Assembly (NCBI RefSeq): GCF_003732705.1
Contig: NZ_MOBR01000004.1
Location: 62,001 to 126,000, forward strand
Direction of reading: 5' to 3'
From: Pseudomonas frederiksbergensis
GTDB taxonomy: Bacteria > Pseudomonadota > Gammaproteobacteria > Pseudomonadales > Pseudomonadaceae
Length of the DNA: 64,000 nucleotides
Shown: positions 39,201 through 48,468 of the stretch, piece by piece
Layout of the letters: the number at the start of each line of letters is the position of its first letter
How positions within the stretch are numbered: the stretch's first letter is position 1
Translations under genes and position numbers: made by a program
The notes under the pieces: model-generated
What the model was told of the DNA's origin: nothing
The model's database searches: none
The model's input: the letters and a program-made list of their open reading frames with translations, nothing else

Positions 39201-40138
39201 TCACGGCCAGTATCGGCATCGCCCTGAGCCCGCAGGACGGCAACGAACTCAGCCAGTTGATGAAGAACGCCGACACCGCGATGTATCACGCCAAGGAACG
39301 CGGCAAGAACAACTTCCAGTTCTATCAGGCTGACATGAACGCCAGCGCCCTGGAGCGTCTGGAGCTGGAAAGCGACTTGCGCCATGCCCTGGAGCAGGAC
39401 GAATTCGTGCTGTATTACCAGCCGCAATTCAGCGGCGACGGCAAACGCCTGACCGGCGCTGAAGCCCTGCTGCGTTGGCGCCATCCGCGTCGCGGGCTGG
39501 TGCCGCCGGGGGATTTCATCCCGGTGCTCGAAGAACTCGGGTTGGTGGTGGATGTCGGCGACTGGGTGATCAGCGAGGCCTGCCGTCAGCTCAAGACCTG
39601 GCATCAGGCCAAGGTGCGGGTGCCGAAGGTGTCGGTGAACATCTCGGCGCGGCAGTTCTCCGATGGTCAGCTCGGCACGCGCATCGCCAACATCCTCAAG
39701 GACACCGGCCTGCCACCGGCGTGTCTGGAGTTGGAGCTGACCGAAAGTATCCTGATGCGCGAAGTCAGCGAGGCGATGCAGATTCTCGCCGGGTTGAAAA
39801 ACCTGGGCCTGAGCATCGCAGTCGATGACTTCGGCACCGGTTATTCATCGCTCAACTACCTCAAGCAATTCCCGATCGATGTGCTGAAAATCGACCGCAC
39901 CTTCGTTGATGGCCTGCCGTCGGGCGAGCAGGATGCGCAGATTGCCCGGGCGATTATCGCCATGGCCCACAGCCTGAACCTGGCGGTGATCGCCGAGGGC
40001 GTGGAAACCCACGAGCAACTCGACTTCCTGCGTGAGCATGGTTGCGATGAGGTTCAGGGGTATCTGTTCGGGCGGCCGATGCCGGCGAGCCGGTTTGAGG
40101 CGCAGTTCAGCAATGATGCGCTGTTCATGTTCGATTGA
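36290..40138 (+). CDS. morA: MorA, membrane PAS-GGDEF-EAL c-di-GMP enzyme
   Basis: A 1282-residue protein. TM1 (about 28-45) and TM2 (about 266-285) bracket a periplasmic sensor region; several PAS/PAC units follow. GGDEF is intact at 926-930 and EAL at 1058-1060 (EALLRWRHP), with [10 protein letters not shown] later on. The usual inhibitory RxxD before GGDEF is DDDD here. It starts with TTG after AGGA at 36279-36282, inside which no better ATG keeps TM1. Identity as MorA comes from this layout and its place before glyA (PA4601-PA4602). It makes and degrades c-di-GMP to control flagella and biofilm. Confidence 0.9.
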   Translation: MSNVTPPLSTRAPAAALGSPLRGTLKGALATLVLLLLALLFWQLLDQLSETQKNQRQYTIDYTADLASQVSLNMALNAQIALNLLPIVEQPQSADEQQALLRKLQQSLPDLRSLALLSPSGKILSDSAADSQDADYLSDLVRRSRAQAHYFSNADDGSVVHLLLHQASGSSRGYWALRLTPTFFSSLTKQGEAGIRPLWLVENRINHQIVSRDEALPATRQGTLSDDDLANSVLTVPLSSSDWQLRGLFDRQQVLEQLLPAFIGKCLLGLAFSLLPFIALLSMRRRQRQLHEGRRRYQDIFEGTGVALCVLDLSGLQSFFDKTQLTSSEQLKAWLDVPEQRQQLLQELRITEVNQVALQLLNVNSCEQAWKLLIDGSPLDGTSIGNPMLEAMLNQQKQLELEIKLQDTHGRDQHLWLVLRLPEEQHDYKAVILSINDITSRKLVELSLLEREGFWSDVVRTVPDHLYVQDVISQRMIFSNHHLGQTLGYNRTELHQMGEYFWEILLHPEDADYYHRSRQNQRQAGFSQLLQCQLRFRHRDGKWRRFDIREQALARDKHDQVTRIIGVAKDITEQIEASESLRDSEQRYRMLAESISDVIFSTDNKLSLNYVSPSVQAVLGYDVDWIFQNGWQSTIANPQQLTGIYALMDRVSKALDKPDQLALLRSQVQTQLFLFDCLRADGRKIPIELRLVLVWDEHGAFEGVLGVGRDISQQRRAEKDLRMAATVFEHSTSAILITDPAGYIVQANEAFSRVSGYAVSQVLDQLPNMLTVDEQQEAHLRYVLKQLHQHSTWEGEVWLKRRNGEHYPAWVGITAVLDDEGDLASYVCFFSDISERKASEQRIHRLAYYDALTHLPNRTLFQDRLHTALQSAERQKSWVVLMFLDLDRFKPINDSLGHAAGDRMLKEMATRLLGCVDDDDTVARMGGDEFTLLLQPRINREVALNRAIHVAEQILASLVKPFVLEGREFFVTASIGIALSPQDGNELSQLMKNADTAMYHAKERGKNNFQFYQADMNASALERLELESDLRHALEQDEFVLYYQPQFSGDGKRLTGAEALLRWRHPRRGLVPPGDFIPVLEELGLVVDVGDWVISEACRQLKTWHQAKVRVPKVSVNISARQFSDGQLGTRIANILKDTGLPPACLELELTESILMREVSEAMQILAGLKNLGLSIAVDDFGTGYSSLNYLKQFPIDVLKIDRTFVDGLPSGEQDAQIARAIIAMAHSLNLAVIAEGVETHEQLDFLREHGCDEVQGYLFGRPMPASRFEAQFSNDALFMFD

Positions 40139-40175
40139 TCGGAGCTGTTGGCTCCAATCAATCGAACATGAACAG
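40121..40175. repeat. Long inverted repeat overlapping the morA stop codon
   Basis: CTGTTCATGTTCGATTGAT (40121-40139), which encodes the last morA codons and stop, is repeated exactly as its reverse complement at 40157-40175. The inner GGAGC/GCTCC also pairs. One mismatch in a 25-base stem with a 5-base loop. No T-run follows, so it is not a standard terminator. Confidence 0.88.
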
Positions 40176-40179
40176 AGCT

Positions 40180-40207
40180 GCAAGCTTCAAGTGGCAAGCT
40201 ACAAGTA
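40180..40207. repeat. 14-bp imperfect tandem repeat
   Basis: GCAAGCTTCAAGTG and GCAAGCTACAAGTA lie head to tail, differing at two positions. This type of AAGCTTCAAG repeat is scattered in pseudomonad gaps. Confidence 0.7.
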
Positions 40208-40227
40208 AGAGCAAATCGGCTTTTTCT

Positions 40228-40340
40228 TGATCGTTCCCACGCTCTGCGTGGGAATGCAGCCCGTGACGCTCCGCGTCACATGCCGAAGCGGACGCAGAGC
40301 GTCCAGTGAGGCATTCCCACGCAGAGCGTGGGAACGATCA
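40228..40340. repeat. GATCGTTCCCACGC-type palindromic repeat, copy 2
   Basis: A 113-base element with the same ends as 27643-27755. The outer 28 bases are alike while the inner GACGC/GCGTC arms are rearranged. It fills most of the 340-base morA-glyA gap with the two repeats above. Confidence 0.88.
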
Positions 40341-40478
40341 CTGGTTATCGGCCAGCATGATCACCGCTGATCCCGTCATGAAGCCCACTTGTCTGCGACA
40401 TGATGTCCTTTCATATGCCATCTAAAACCCATTGGGTTAGAATGCCCCCCTTTTCTGCCCCGATCCTTGAGGACCGCC

Positions 40479-41732
40479 ATGTTCAGCCGTGATTTGACTA
40501 TTGCCAAGTACGACGCCGATCTCTTTGCCGCCATGGAGCAAGAAGCTCAGCGCCAGGAAGAACACATTGAGCTGATCGCTTCGGAAAACTACACCAGCCC
40601 TGCGGTGATGGAAGCTCAAGGCTCGGTACTGACCAACAAGTACGCCGAAGGCTACCCGGGCAAGCGCTACTACGGTGGTTGCGAGTTCGTCGACGTGGTC
40701 GAGCAACTGGCCATCGACCGTGCAAAAGAACTGTTCGGCGCCGATTACGCCAACGTTCAGCCGCACGCCGGTTCCCAAGCCAACAGCGCCGTTTACCTGG
40801 CCCTGCTGCAAGCTGGTGACACCATCCTGGGCATGAGCCTGGCCCACGGCGGTCACCTGACCCACGGCGCCAGCGTTTCCTCCTCCGGCAAGCTGTACAA
40901 CGCCGTTCAGTACGGTATCGATGCCAATGGCCTGATCGACTACGACGAAGTTGAGCGTCTGGCCGTTGAGCACAAGCCAAAAATGATCGTGGCCGGTTTC
41001 TCTGCCTACTCGCAGATCCTCGACTTCCCGCGTTTCCGTGAAATCGCTGACAAGGTTGGCGCCTACCTGTTCGTTGACATGGCCCACGTGGCCGGTCTGG
41101 TCGCCGCTGGCGTCTACCCGAACCCGGTTCCATTCGCTGACGTCGTGACCACCACCACCCACAAGACCCTGCGCGGTCCACGTGGCGGTTTGATCCTGGC
41201 TCGCGCCAACGCCGACATCGAGAAGAAGCTGAACTCCGCCGTATTCCCGGGCGCCCAGGGTGGCCCGCTGGAGCACGTGATCGCCGCTAAAGCGATCTGC
41301 TTCAAAGAAGCGCTGCAGCCTGAGTTCAAGACTTACCAGCAACAAGTGGTGAAGAACGCCAAGGCCATGGCCGGCGTGTTCATCGAGCGCGGTTTCGACG
41401 TGGTTTCGGGCGGTACTGAAAACCACCTGTTCCTGCTGTCGCTGATCAAGCAGGAAATCTCCGGTAAAGACGCCGACGCCGCTCTGGGCAAAGCGTTCAT
41501 CACCGTGAACAAGAACTCCGTGCCAAACGACCCACGCTCCCCGTTCGTGACCTCCGGTCTGCGTTTCGGTACTCCGGCCGTGACCACTCGTGGCTTCAAA
41601 GAAGCAGAGTGCAAAGAGCTGGCTGGCTGGATCTGCGACATCCTGGCTGACCTGAACAACGAAGCGGTGATCGACGCCGTTCGTGAGAAGGTCAAGACCA
41701 TCTGCAAGAAACTGCCGGTGTACGGCGCTTAA
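40479..41732 (+). CDS. glyA: Serine hydroxymethyltransferase
   Basis: A 417-residue PLP enzyme converting serine and tetrahydrofolate to glycine and methylene-THF. [20 protein letters not shown] and the PLP lysine K229 in [14 protein letters not shown] are clear. The ATG at 40479 has GAGGA eight bases upstream. Pseudomonads have more than one glyA; the morA neighbourhood matches the PA4602 copy. Confidence 0.97.
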   Translation: MFSRDLTIAKYDADLFAAMEQEAQRQEEHIELIASENYTSPAVMEAQGSVLTNKYAEGYPGKRYYGGCEFVDVVEQLAIDRAKELFGADYANVQPHAGSQANSAVYLALLQAGDTILGMSLAHGGHLTHGASVSSSGKLYNAVQYGIDANGLIDYDEVERLAVEHKPKMIVAGFSAYSQILDFPRFREIADKVGAYLFVDMAHVAGLVAAGVYPNPVPFADVVTTTTHKTLRGPRGGLILARANADIEKKLNSAVFPGAQGGPLEHVIAAKAICFKEALQPEFKTYQQQVVKNAKAMAGVFIERGFDVVSGGTENHLFLLSLIKQEISGKDADAALGKAFITVNKNSVPNDPRSPFVTSGLRFGTPAVTTRGFKEAECKELAGWICDILADLNNEAVIDAVREKVKTICKKLPVYGA

Positions 41733-41756
41733 TTGCACCGCTAAACCGCAGCGATA

Positions 41757-41788
41757 AAAAAACCGGTCAGTGATGGCCGGTTTTTTTT
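41757..41788 (+). terminator. glyA: Rho-independent terminator of glyA
   Basis: Stem AACCGG / CCGGTT with a flanking G-U-capable pair, followed by eight T, 25 bases after the stop. Preceded by A-run, so it may work both ways. Confidence 0.9.
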
Positions 41789-41844
41789 CGCCTGCATTTT
41801 TTCCGAATGGCGAAAAGGCTCAAGGCCGGGCTCTTGGGCTTAAC

Positions 41845-41855
41845 TGGTAAGACCG
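41845..41855. promoter_or_regulatory. FadR-type operator-like site 1
   Basis: TGGTAAGACCG fits TNGT-N3-ACNA, the half-conserved pattern of FadR-subfamily GntR operators, in all but the last base. The symmetric TGGT/ACC core is intact. Confidence 0.5.
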
Positions 41856-41929
41856 GTCATGCCAATAGATGAATTTTCACTTGCGATCAGTTTAAAACAG
41901 CGCCTAGACTGCGCCTGCACTGGACATAC

Positions 41930-41940
41930 CGGTAAGACCA
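41930..41940. promoter_or_regulatory. FadR-type operator-like site 2
   Basis: CGGTAAGACCA matches the same pattern in all but the first base. Its centre is 85 bases, about eight helical turns, from site 1. It falls just after a possible promoter (TTGCGA, 18 bases, TAGACT at 41905-41910), which suits a repressor position. Confidence 0.5.
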
Positions 41941-42009
41941 CAATAATTAAGTCCTGAATCTGATGCGCTTTAGCGTACGGCAGCCAGGACACCGACCAGG
42001 ATTCCTCCC

Positions 42010-43323
42010 ATGCTCAGATGGTGCTCGCGTTCAATCTTCCTTCAAGTGGTTCTCGGACTGGTGCTCGGCATCGTCTGCGGGCTGACCCTTCCCGAATACT
42101 CCGCACAGCTCAAACCCCTGGGCGACGGCTTCATCAAACTGATCAAGATGCTCATCGGCCTGATCGTGTTCTGCGTGGTAGTCAGCGGCATCAGTGGCGC
42201 GGGCGATCTGAAGAAGGTCGGGCGCATCGGCCTCAAATCGGTCATCTACTTTGAAGTGCTGACCACCATCGCCCTGGTGATCGGCCTGGTGTTCGCCTTC
42301 AGCACCGGGATCGGCAGCGGCGCGAACATTCATCTGGACCAACTGGCCAAAGCCGACATGGGCGATCTGGCCCAGCGCGGCCAGCAAATGCACACCACCA
42401 CGCAGTTTCTGATGGATCTGATTCCAACGTCTGTGATTGGCGCCTTTGCCGACAACAATATCCTCCAGGTCCTACTGTTCTCGGTGCTGTTTGGCAGCGC
42501 GCTGAATCTGGTGGGCGAAGCGGCCTCGGGTATTTCCCGGCTGATCAACGAACTCAGCCACGTGATCTTTCGCATCATGGGCATGATCGTGCGCCTGGCG
42601 CCGATCGGCGTATTCGGCGCCATCGCCTTCACCACCAGTAAATATGGCCTGGATTCCCTGCAACACCTGGGCAGCTTGGTTGGCCTGTTTTACCTGACCT
42701 GCGCCGCGTTCGTGTCGCTGATTCTCGGCCTGGTGATGCGCCTGTCCGGCCTGCGCATGTGGCCGCTGCTCAAGTACCTGCGTGAAGAGTTGCTGATCGT
42801 GATGGGCACCGCCTCGTCCGACGCCGTGCTGCCACAGATCATGCGCAAACTCGAGCATCTGGGCATCGGCAGTTCCACGGTCGGGCTGGTGATTCCGACC
42901 GGTTACTCGTTCAACCTCGACGGCTTCTCGATTTACCTGACCCTGGCCATCGTTTTCATCGCCAACGCCACCGGCACGCCGCTGGCCATGACCGACTTGC
43001 TGACGATTCTGCTGGTGTCGCTGATCACCTCCAAAGGTGCCCACGGTATCCCCGGTTCGGCGCTGGTGATTCTGGCGGCAACCCTCACGGCGATTCCGGC
43101 GATTCCGGTGGTCGGCCTGGTGCTGGTGCTGGCGGTGGACTGGTTCATGGGCATCGGCCGGGCGCTGACCAACCTGATCGGTAACTGCGTCGCCACGGTG
43201 GCCATTGCCCGATGGGAAAAAGACATCGATGTGCAACGGGCGAACAAGGTGCTTTCCGGCCAGGTGGGGTATACCTTCCAGCCGAGAAAACCGGTGGCCC
43301 CGGCCCATCAACAGGAATTTTGA
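42010..43323 (+). CDS. DctA-type dicarboxylate/amino-acid:cation symporter
   Basis: A 437-residue membrane protein of the SDF family with about eight helices and two re-entrant loops. The substrate region shows MGTASSDAVLPQIM and PTGYSFNLDG. The first is altered from the LGTSSSE form common in C4-dicarboxylate carriers, so the substrate may differ from succinate or malate. It heads a unit with two GntR regulator genes and has paired operator-like sites upstream. Confidence 0.92.
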   Translation: MLRWCSRSIFLQVVLGLVLGIVCGLTLPEYSAQLKPLGDGFIKLIKMLIGLIVFCVVVSGISGAGDLKKVGRIGLKSVIYFEVLTTIALVIGLVFAFSTGIGSGANIHLDQLAKADMGDLAQRGQQMHTTTQFLMDLIPTSVIGAFADNNILQVLLFSVLFGSALNLVGEAASGISRLINELSHVIFRIMGMIVRLAPIGVFGAIAFTTSKYGLDSLQHLGSLVGLFYLTCAAFVSLILGLVMRLSGLRMWPLLKYLREELLIVMGTASSDAVLPQIMRKLEHLGIGSSTVGLVIPTGYSFNLDGFSIYLTLAIVFIANATGTPLAMTDLLTILLVSLITSKGAHGIPGSALVILAATLTAIPAIPVVGLVLVLAVDWFMGIGRALTNLIGNCVATVAIARWEKDIDVQRANKVLSGQVGYTFQPRKPVAPAHQQEF

Positions 43324-43377
43324 ATCGGCGCGAGCCTGCCACGAGGCAGGCTCCCAGCCTTATCCATGGAGCAAACC

Positions 43378-44082
43378 GTGATTACCACTTCAACGGTCGT
43401 CAATTCAGTCGTAGAAAAACTCCGGGCCGCGCTGGCCCGTGGTCAGTGGCGCTCCGGCGAAATGCTGCCGGGCCAGCGTGAACTGGCCGAACAACTGGGC
43501 ATCAGCCGCCCGAGCCTGCGCGAAGCCGTGATCGTGCTGGAAACCCTCGGCCTGGTGCGCTCGATGCCGGGCAAAGGCGTGGTAGTACTGGAGGCCAACC
43601 TCAGCGACAGCCAACGCCACGACAGCGCAGTGGCCGGCGCGAGCCTGGAAGACGTGCTGCAACTGCGCTACACCCTGGAGCCGTTCATCGTCGGGCTGGT
43701 GGCGCAATCGATCAGCAGCAAGGAAGTCGGGCAACTGCGCCTGACCCTGATGGACATGCGCGAAGCCCTGGAGGCCAACGACAGCGAAGCCGGGGTCAAC
43801 GCTTACATTGCGTTCCACGAAGAGCTGTTCACCCTGACCTCGAACCCGATCTTCCAGAGCGTGGTGCAACAAACCAGCAACGCCCTCAAGCAAAGCGCCG
43901 AGGTGCTGCGCAATTCGCCGGAGCATCTGGCCGAACGCCTGGAAGAAAACGAAGCCGTGGTGCGCGCCATCCGCAGCAAGAACAGCGCCCAGGCCAGCGC
44001 CGAAATGCGTCGGCACATCCTGCGTGAAGGCCAGCGCATGGGCATCGAACTGAACATTCCGGACGACAACCTCGGCAGTTGA
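43378..44082 (+). CDS. GntR/FadR-family transcriptional regulator 1
   Basis: A 234-residue regulator. The winged HTH is seen at GEMLPGQRELAEQLGISRPS to LREAVIVLETLGLVRSMPGKG, and the FCD ligand domain follows, with FHEELFTLTSN and HILREG supplying His residues. The GTG at 43378 is preferred since GGAG lies six bases upstream; an ATG at 43366 in frame has no ribosome site. It likely controls the transporter gene 54 bases upstream, repressing until a carboxylate ligand binds. Confidence 0.88.
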   Translation: MITTSTVVNSVVEKLRAALARGQWRSGEMLPGQRELAEQLGISRPSLREAVIVLETLGLVRSMPGKGVVVLEANLSDSQRHDSAVAGASLEDVLQLRYTLEPFIVGLVAQSISSKEVGQLRLTLMDMREALEANDSEAGVNAYIAFHEELFTLTSNPIFQSVVQQTSNALKQSAEVLRNSPEHLAERLEENEAVVRAIRSKNSAQASAEMRRHILREGQRMGIELNIPDDNLGS

Positions 44083-44106
44083 ATCCGCTTGAACTGGAGA
44101 CAAGCC

Positions 44107-44793
44107 ATGAACAGCTTCGCCTCACCGCCAACACTCGGCGCCCTGCCCTTTCCTCGGCGGGCGGATGATCTCTATTCGCGGGTTTTCGACGCGATTCTCG
44201 AACAGCGCATCGATGTGACCAGTCGCTTTACCGAAGAAAGCCTGGCGCAAATGTTCAGCGCCCGGCGCAGTGACATTCGCGGTGTGCTGATGCAGTTGTC
44301 TCATCAACAAGTCATCGTGCTGCGTGCGAACCATCGGCCCCGGGTTGCCGCCCTTGACTGCGAGCAAACCCGGCAGATGTTGCATGCGCGGCGGCTGACG
44401 GAAATCACCTTGGTACGCCTGGCCTGCCAATCGCGCTCACAGGATTTGAAACCGCTGCGGGCCTTGATCGAAAGCGAACGCCACTGCACGGCCGGCGGGT
44501 CGGCCATTCGCTTATCTGGAGAATTTCATTTGCGCTTGGCGGAAATGGCCGGGAATGCACCGTTGGCGCATTTTCTGGGCAGTCTGGTGCCGCTGACCTC
44601 ATTGGCGATTGCGCAGTTTGGGGTGCATTTGGAGGGTTATTGCGTTTGGCATCAGCATCAGGCGATTCTGGAAGCGGTGGAACGCGGTAATGCAGTGAAG
44701 GCTGAGGACTTGCTGGGCCAGCACCTGGATTATTTGGAGGGGATTTTGCTGAACTCCGAATCATCGATCAGTCGAAATCGTGTTGCCGGTTAG
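44107..44793 (+). CDS. GntR/FadR-family transcriptional regulator 2
   Basis: A 228-residue regulator with HTH (FTEESLAQMFSARRSDIRGV to LMQLSHQQVIVLRANHRP) and an FCD domain; FHLRLAEMAGN and HQHQAILEAV hold likely metal-binding histidines. The ATG at 44107 has GGAG seven bases upstream. It is 24 bases downstream of regulator 1 and so co-transcribed. The HTH lacks the typical GxxLPSER start, so it is divergent from regulator 1 and not a simple duplicate. Confidence 0.87.
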   Translation: MNSFASPPTLGALPFPRRADDLYSRVFDAILEQRIDVTSRFTEESLAQMFSARRSDIRGVLMQLSHQQVIVLRANHRPRVAALDCEQTRQMLHARRLTEITLVRLACQSRSQDLKPLRALIESERHCTAGGSAIRLSGEFHLRLAEMAGNAPLAHFLGSLVPLTSLAIAQFGVHLEGYCVWHQHQAILEAVERGNAVKAEDLLGQHLDYLEGILLNSESSISRNRVAG

Positions 44794-44798
44794 ATCGT

Positions 44799-44869
44799 CT
44801 TCGCGGGCAAGCCTCGCTCCTACAGGTATATCGCCGTCCTTGTAGGAGCGAGGCTTGCCCGCGAAGGCG
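44799..44869. repeat. REP doublet (REPIN), TGTAGGAGCGAGGCTTGCCCGCGAA flavour
   Basis: Compact inverted REP pair in the gap between convergent regulator 2 and the cobW-type gene. Confidence 0.92.
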
Positions 44870-44892
44870 TCATCACTGACACACGAAAGGCT

Positions 44893-45864
44893 TCAATCCG
44901 CCGCCACCCGCGCAAACCCCTCGCGAATTTTCTCTTCCGGCAAATCATCGGCAATAAACACAATCACACTCTCTCGCGCCTCGCCCTCGGCCCATTCGGT
45001 ATCCCAGTCGAAGCCATACAACTTCAGCACCCCCTGAAACACCATGCGTCGCGGCTCGCCAACGATGCTCAACACACCTTTGTAGCGCAGCAGTTGCTTG
45101 CCGTGGTCTTCCAGCAGTTCGTTCATGAACTCGCTGAGCTTGTCGAGATCCAGCGGCTGATCAGTACGCAGCACCAGGCTGGAAATACGGTCGATGGACG
45201 GCGCCTTGCTCACTGGCCGCAAACTCATGCCACCGCCGAGGTCGGCGTTGAGGTTGAAACCGCGTACATCGAGCAATTCAGCCAGGTCGATTTTGCCGTG
45301 TTCGACTACGCGAATCGGCGCGCGACGGTTGATGCGGGTCAGGCGTTCACTCAACGCGGTGAAGGTTGGCTCGTCCACCAGATCCCGCTTGCTCACCAGC
45401 AGCCGATCAGCAAAACCAATCTGCGCCTGGGCGATGGTCTGGGTCAGGTGGGTGTCGGCGTGGGCCGCGTCCACCAGGGTGATGATGCCGTCGAGAATGT
45501 AGCGCTCGCGCAGTTCTTCATCGATAAAAAAGGTTTGCGCCACGGGGGCCGGGTCGGCCAGGCCAGTGCATTCGATCACCAGACGATCGAAGGCGATTTC
45601 ACCGCTGTCCAGGCGTTCGAGCAGCAGGTACAGGGCTTTGGTCAGGTCGGTGTGAATGGTGCAGCAGACGCAGCCGTTGGACAGCGTCATCACTTGCACC
45701 GGCTCGTCGCCCAACAGTTGGGTGTCGATACCGGCGTCGCTGAATTCGTTTTCGATGACGGCGATTTTCAGGCCGTGCTCGGCTTTGAGCAGATGGCGCA
45801 GCAGCGTGGTTTTACCCGCGCCGAGGAAACCGCTGAGGATCGTTACCGGGATGGGAGAGGACAA
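44893..45864 (-). CDS. yjiA: CobW/COG0523 GTPase, YjiA-like
   Basis: A 323-residue G3E-family GTPase: Walker A SGFLGAGKTT at 10-19, ENEFSDAGIDTQLL, the metal-binding CxCC in SNGCVCCTIH, and a CobW C-terminal domain from about residue 230. Such proteins are thought to place zinc or other metals into targets. The order cstA-ybdD-cobW parallels btsT-yjiX-yjiA of E. coli and PA4606-PA4604, so it is probably in the same unit as cstA, although a REPIN intervenes. Confidence 0.92.
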   Translation of the reverse strand: MSSPIPVTILSGFLGAGKTTLLRHLLKAEHGLKIAVIENEFSDAGIDTQLLGDEPVQVMTLSNGCVCCTIHTDLTKALYLLLERLDSGEIAFDRLVIECTGLADPAPVAQTFFIDEELRERYILDGIITLVDAAHADTHLTQTIAQAQIGFADRLLVSKRDLVDEPTFTALSERLTRINRRAPIRVVEHGKIDLAELLDVRGFNLNADLGGGMSLRPVSKAPSIDRISSLVLRTDQPLDLDKLSEFMNELLEDHGKQLLRYKGVLSIVGEPRRMVFQGVLKLYGFDWDTEWAEGEARESVIVFIADDLPEEKIREGFARVAAD

Positions 45865-45910
45865 CTCAAACCTCCTGTTTCAAACATTTTAGAAAACAAC
45901 ACAAAAACAA

Positions 45911-46002
45911 ATGTGGGAGCGGGCTTGCTCGCGAAGGCAGTGTGTCAGTCAGCATAAATGTTGAATGACACACCGCTTTCGCGAGCAAGCCCGCTCCCAC
46001 AG
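45911..46002. repeat. REP doublet (REPIN), TGTGGGAGCGGGCTTGCTCGCGAA flavour
   Basis: Inverted REP pair within the presumed cstA-ybdD-cobW transcript, between ybdD and cobW. Confidence 0.92.
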
Positions 46003-46028
46003 GGGGATTGCATCAACCTGAGATCAGG

Positions 46029-46226
46029 TTAACAACACTTCGGCCCACCCTTGCCACCGTAACGCGCTTCCTGACGTTCCCGGAAGAACATCTCGTAGCT
46101 CATCATCGGTTTGTCCGGGTGTTTGGTCTGCATATGCTCGACGTAATTGTCGTAGTCGGGCATGCCGACCATCAGGCGCGCAGCCTGACCGAGGTATTTA
46201 CCGAGGCGACTCAGGTCATTGAACAT
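46029..46226 (-). CDS. ybdD: YbdD/YjiX family small protein (DUF466)
   Basis: A 65-residue protein: [40 protein letters not shown] and the C-terminal GGPKCC are the family hallmarks. It always accompanies CstA/BtsT carriers and may modulate them. It follows cstA by 15 bases. Confidence 0.93.
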   Translation of the reverse strand: MFNDLSRLGKYLGQAARLMVGMPDYDNYVEHMQTKHPDKPMMSYEMFFRERQEARYGGKGGPKCC

Positions 46227-46241
46227 GTTTGCAATCCTCAG

Positions 46242-48308
46242 TTACGCGTCCGGCACAGCCTGGAACGGTGCTTCTTTATCCGTGCGCTCTTTTGTACCCC
46301 AGGCTGAGATACCGACCTTGAGCGCATAGAACAGGATGCTGAACACCACGAACAGGAACAGCGCGGTCAGCGTTGCGTTGGTGTAGGCGTTGAAGATCAC
46401 GTGCTGCATCTGCGTAATGTCCTTGGCCGGGGCGAGGATCTGGCCGTTGGCCAGGGCATCGCTGTATTTTTTCGCAAGCGACAGGAAGCCGATCGCCGGG
46501 TTAGCGTCGAACAGCTTGATGAAACCGGCGGTGGTGGTGCAGATCAGCAGCCACGCGGCAGGCATCAGGGTCACCCAGATGTAGCGTTGGCGTTTCATTT
46601 TGATCAGCACAACCGTGGCAAGCATCAGCGCGATACCGGCGAGCATCTGGTTGGAGATACCGAACAGCGGCCACAAAGTGTTGATCCCGCCCAACGGGTC
46701 GATCACGCCTTGGTACAGCAACCAACCCCACATCGCCACACAACCGGCAGTGGCGATCAGGTTGGCGGTCCAGGACTCGGTGCGCTTGAGCGACGGCACG
46801 AACGAGCCGAGCAAATCCTGGAGCATGAAACGTCCGGCCCGGGTGCCGGCATCGACGGCGGTCAGGATGAACAGCGCTTCAAACAGGATCGCGAAGTGGT
46901 ACCAGAACGCCATGGTGTTTTCACCCGGCAGCACGCTGTGCAGGATCTGCGCGATACCGACCGCCAGGGTCGGTGCACCGCCGGCGCGGGCGAGGATGGT
47001 GGTTTCGCCAATATCATGAGCCACCGCTTGCAGCGCTTCCGGGGTAATTGCGAAACCCCAACTGCTGACGGTTTGCGCCACGGCCATCACGTCACCGCCG
47101 ACCACCGCGGCCGGGCTGTTCATGGCGAAGTACACGCCTGGCTCGATCACCGAGGCGGCAACCATGGCCATGATGGCGACGAAGGATTCCATCAACATCG
47201 CGCCGTAGCCGATGTAGCGGGAATTGACTTCGTTATCCAGCAGCTTCGGCGTAGTGCCGGAAGAGATCAGCGCATGGAAACCCGAGACCGCACCGCACGC
47301 AATGGTGATGAACAGGAACGGGAACAACCCGCCCTTCCACACCGGACCGGTGCCGTCGATGAACTGGGTCAGGGCCGGCATTTTCAGCTCGGGCATGGTC
47401 ACCAAAATGCCGATCGCCAAGGCAATGATGGTGCCGATTTTCAGGAAGGTAGAGAGGTAGTCACGCGGTGCCAGGATCAGCCAGACCGGTAACGAGGCGG
47501 CTACGAAACCATAACCGACCAGCATCCAGGTGATCTGCACGCCGGTGAAGCTGAACGCCTTGGCCCAGTACGGGTCGGCGGCAATCTGCCCGCCCAGCCA
47601 GATCGAACCCAACAGCAACAACACGCCGACCACGGAGATTTCACCGATGCGGCCCGGGCGGATGTAGCGCATATAGATGCCCATGAACATCGCGATCGGG
47701 ATAGTCGCCATCACCGTGAAAATACCCCATGGGCTCTCGGCCAGGGCTTTCACCACGATCAGCGCCAGCACCGCGAGGATGATGATCATGATCAGGAAGC
47801 AGCCAAACAGTGCGATGGTGCCGGGGATGCGGCCCATTTCCTCACGAACCATGTCGCCGAGGGAGCGACCGTTGCGGCGCGTGGACATGAACAGGACCAT
47901 GAAGTCCTGCACCGCACCGGCCAGCACTACGCCAGCAATCAGCCACAGCGTACCGGGCAGGTAACCCATCTGCGCCGCCAGCACCGGACCGACCAACGGC
48001 CCCGCGCCAGCGATGGCCGCGAAGTGGTGACCGAACAGGATGTGTTTGTTGGTCGGGACGTAGTCCAGGCCATCATTGTTGAGCACGGCGGGGGTGGCCC
48101 GGCGCGGGTCGAGCTGCATCACATTGTTTGCGATAAACAGACTGTAGTAACGATAAGCAACCAGATAAATGGCCACGGCAGCGACCACAATCCACAAGGC
48201 GTTGATCGCCTCGCCTCGGCGCAATGCCACTACGCCCAGGGCGCACGCTCCTACGATTGCCAGCAGCAGCCAGGGTAGATGGCGTAGCAGGCTATTATTA
48301 TTTTTCAT
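46242..48308 (-). CDS. cstA: Carbon starvation protein CstA-type transporter
   Basis: A 688-residue inner-membrane protein with about 16-18 helices. HFAAIAGAGPLVGPVLAAQM and FHALISSGTTPKLLDNE are strongly conserved CstA motifs. The family takes up peptides or pyruvate. The ATG at 48308 starts MKNNNSLLRHLPWLL; the start region is extremely A-rich, giving several Hfq/Crc-like AANAANAA units. The further upstream open frame to 48449 is not likely coding. Confidence 0.94.
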   Translation of the reverse strand: MKNNNSLLRHLPWLLLAIVGACALGVVALRRGEAINALWIVVAAVAIYLVAYRYYSLFIANNVMQLDPRRATPAVLNNDGLDYVPTNKHILFGHHFAAIAGAGPLVGPVLAAQMGYLPGTLWLIAGVVLAGAVQDFMVLFMSTRRNGRSLGDMVREEMGRIPGTIALFGCFLIMIIILAVLALIVVKALAESPWGIFTVMATIPIAMFMGIYMRYIRPGRIGEISVVGVLLLLGSIWLGGQIAADPYWAKAFSFTGVQITWMLVGYGFVAASLPVWLILAPRDYLSTFLKIGTIIALAIGILVTMPELKMPALTQFIDGTGPVWKGGLFPFLFITIACGAVSGFHALISSGTTPKLLDNEVNSRYIGYGAMLMESFVAIMAMVAASVIEPGVYFAMNSPAAVVGGDVMAVAQTVSSWGFAITPEALQAVAHDIGETTILARAGGAPTLAVGIAQILHSVLPGENTMAFWYHFAILFEALFILTAVDAGTRAGRFMLQDLLGSFVPSLKRTESWTANLIATAGCVAMWGWLLYQGVIDPLGGINTLWPLFGISNQMLAGIALMLATVVLIKMKRQRYIWVTLMPAAWLLICTTTAGFIKLFDANPAIGFLSLAKKYSDALANGQILAPAKDITQMQHVIFNAYTNATLTALFLFVVFSILFYALKVGISAWGTKERTDKEAPFQAVPDA

Positions 48309-48317
48309 TTTTTTATT
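48293..48317 (-). promoter_or_regulatory. cstA: A-rich Crc/Hfq-like target over the cstA start
   Basis: On the cstA strand the sequence around the ATG consists of AATAAAAAAATG followed by AAAAATAATAATAG. It includes AATAAAAA, which fits AANAANAA. In pseudomonads such sites bind Hfq with Crc and block translation when preferred carbon is present. Confidence 0.5.
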
Positions 48318-48468
48318 CCAGCCAGGGTGGACAAGAAAGACAGCCACCCCGAGTTTAGCTCTACTGGCGCCAAAGACCATAGTCCGACATTGGTCGAGCG
48401 CCATCACTGTGCTGGCAGCGTCTGGCGATGCAGGTCTATAGTCAGCCAACCTTCACGAGGATTGCGCC

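Noticed and set aside
40121-40175. Hairpin after morA as a rho-independent terminator
   Set aside because: The stem includes the stop codon and no T-run follows on either strand.
40341-40478. Glycine riboswitch before glyA
   Set aside because: No tandem aptamer-like segments; the leader is short and the upstream gap is filled by repeats.
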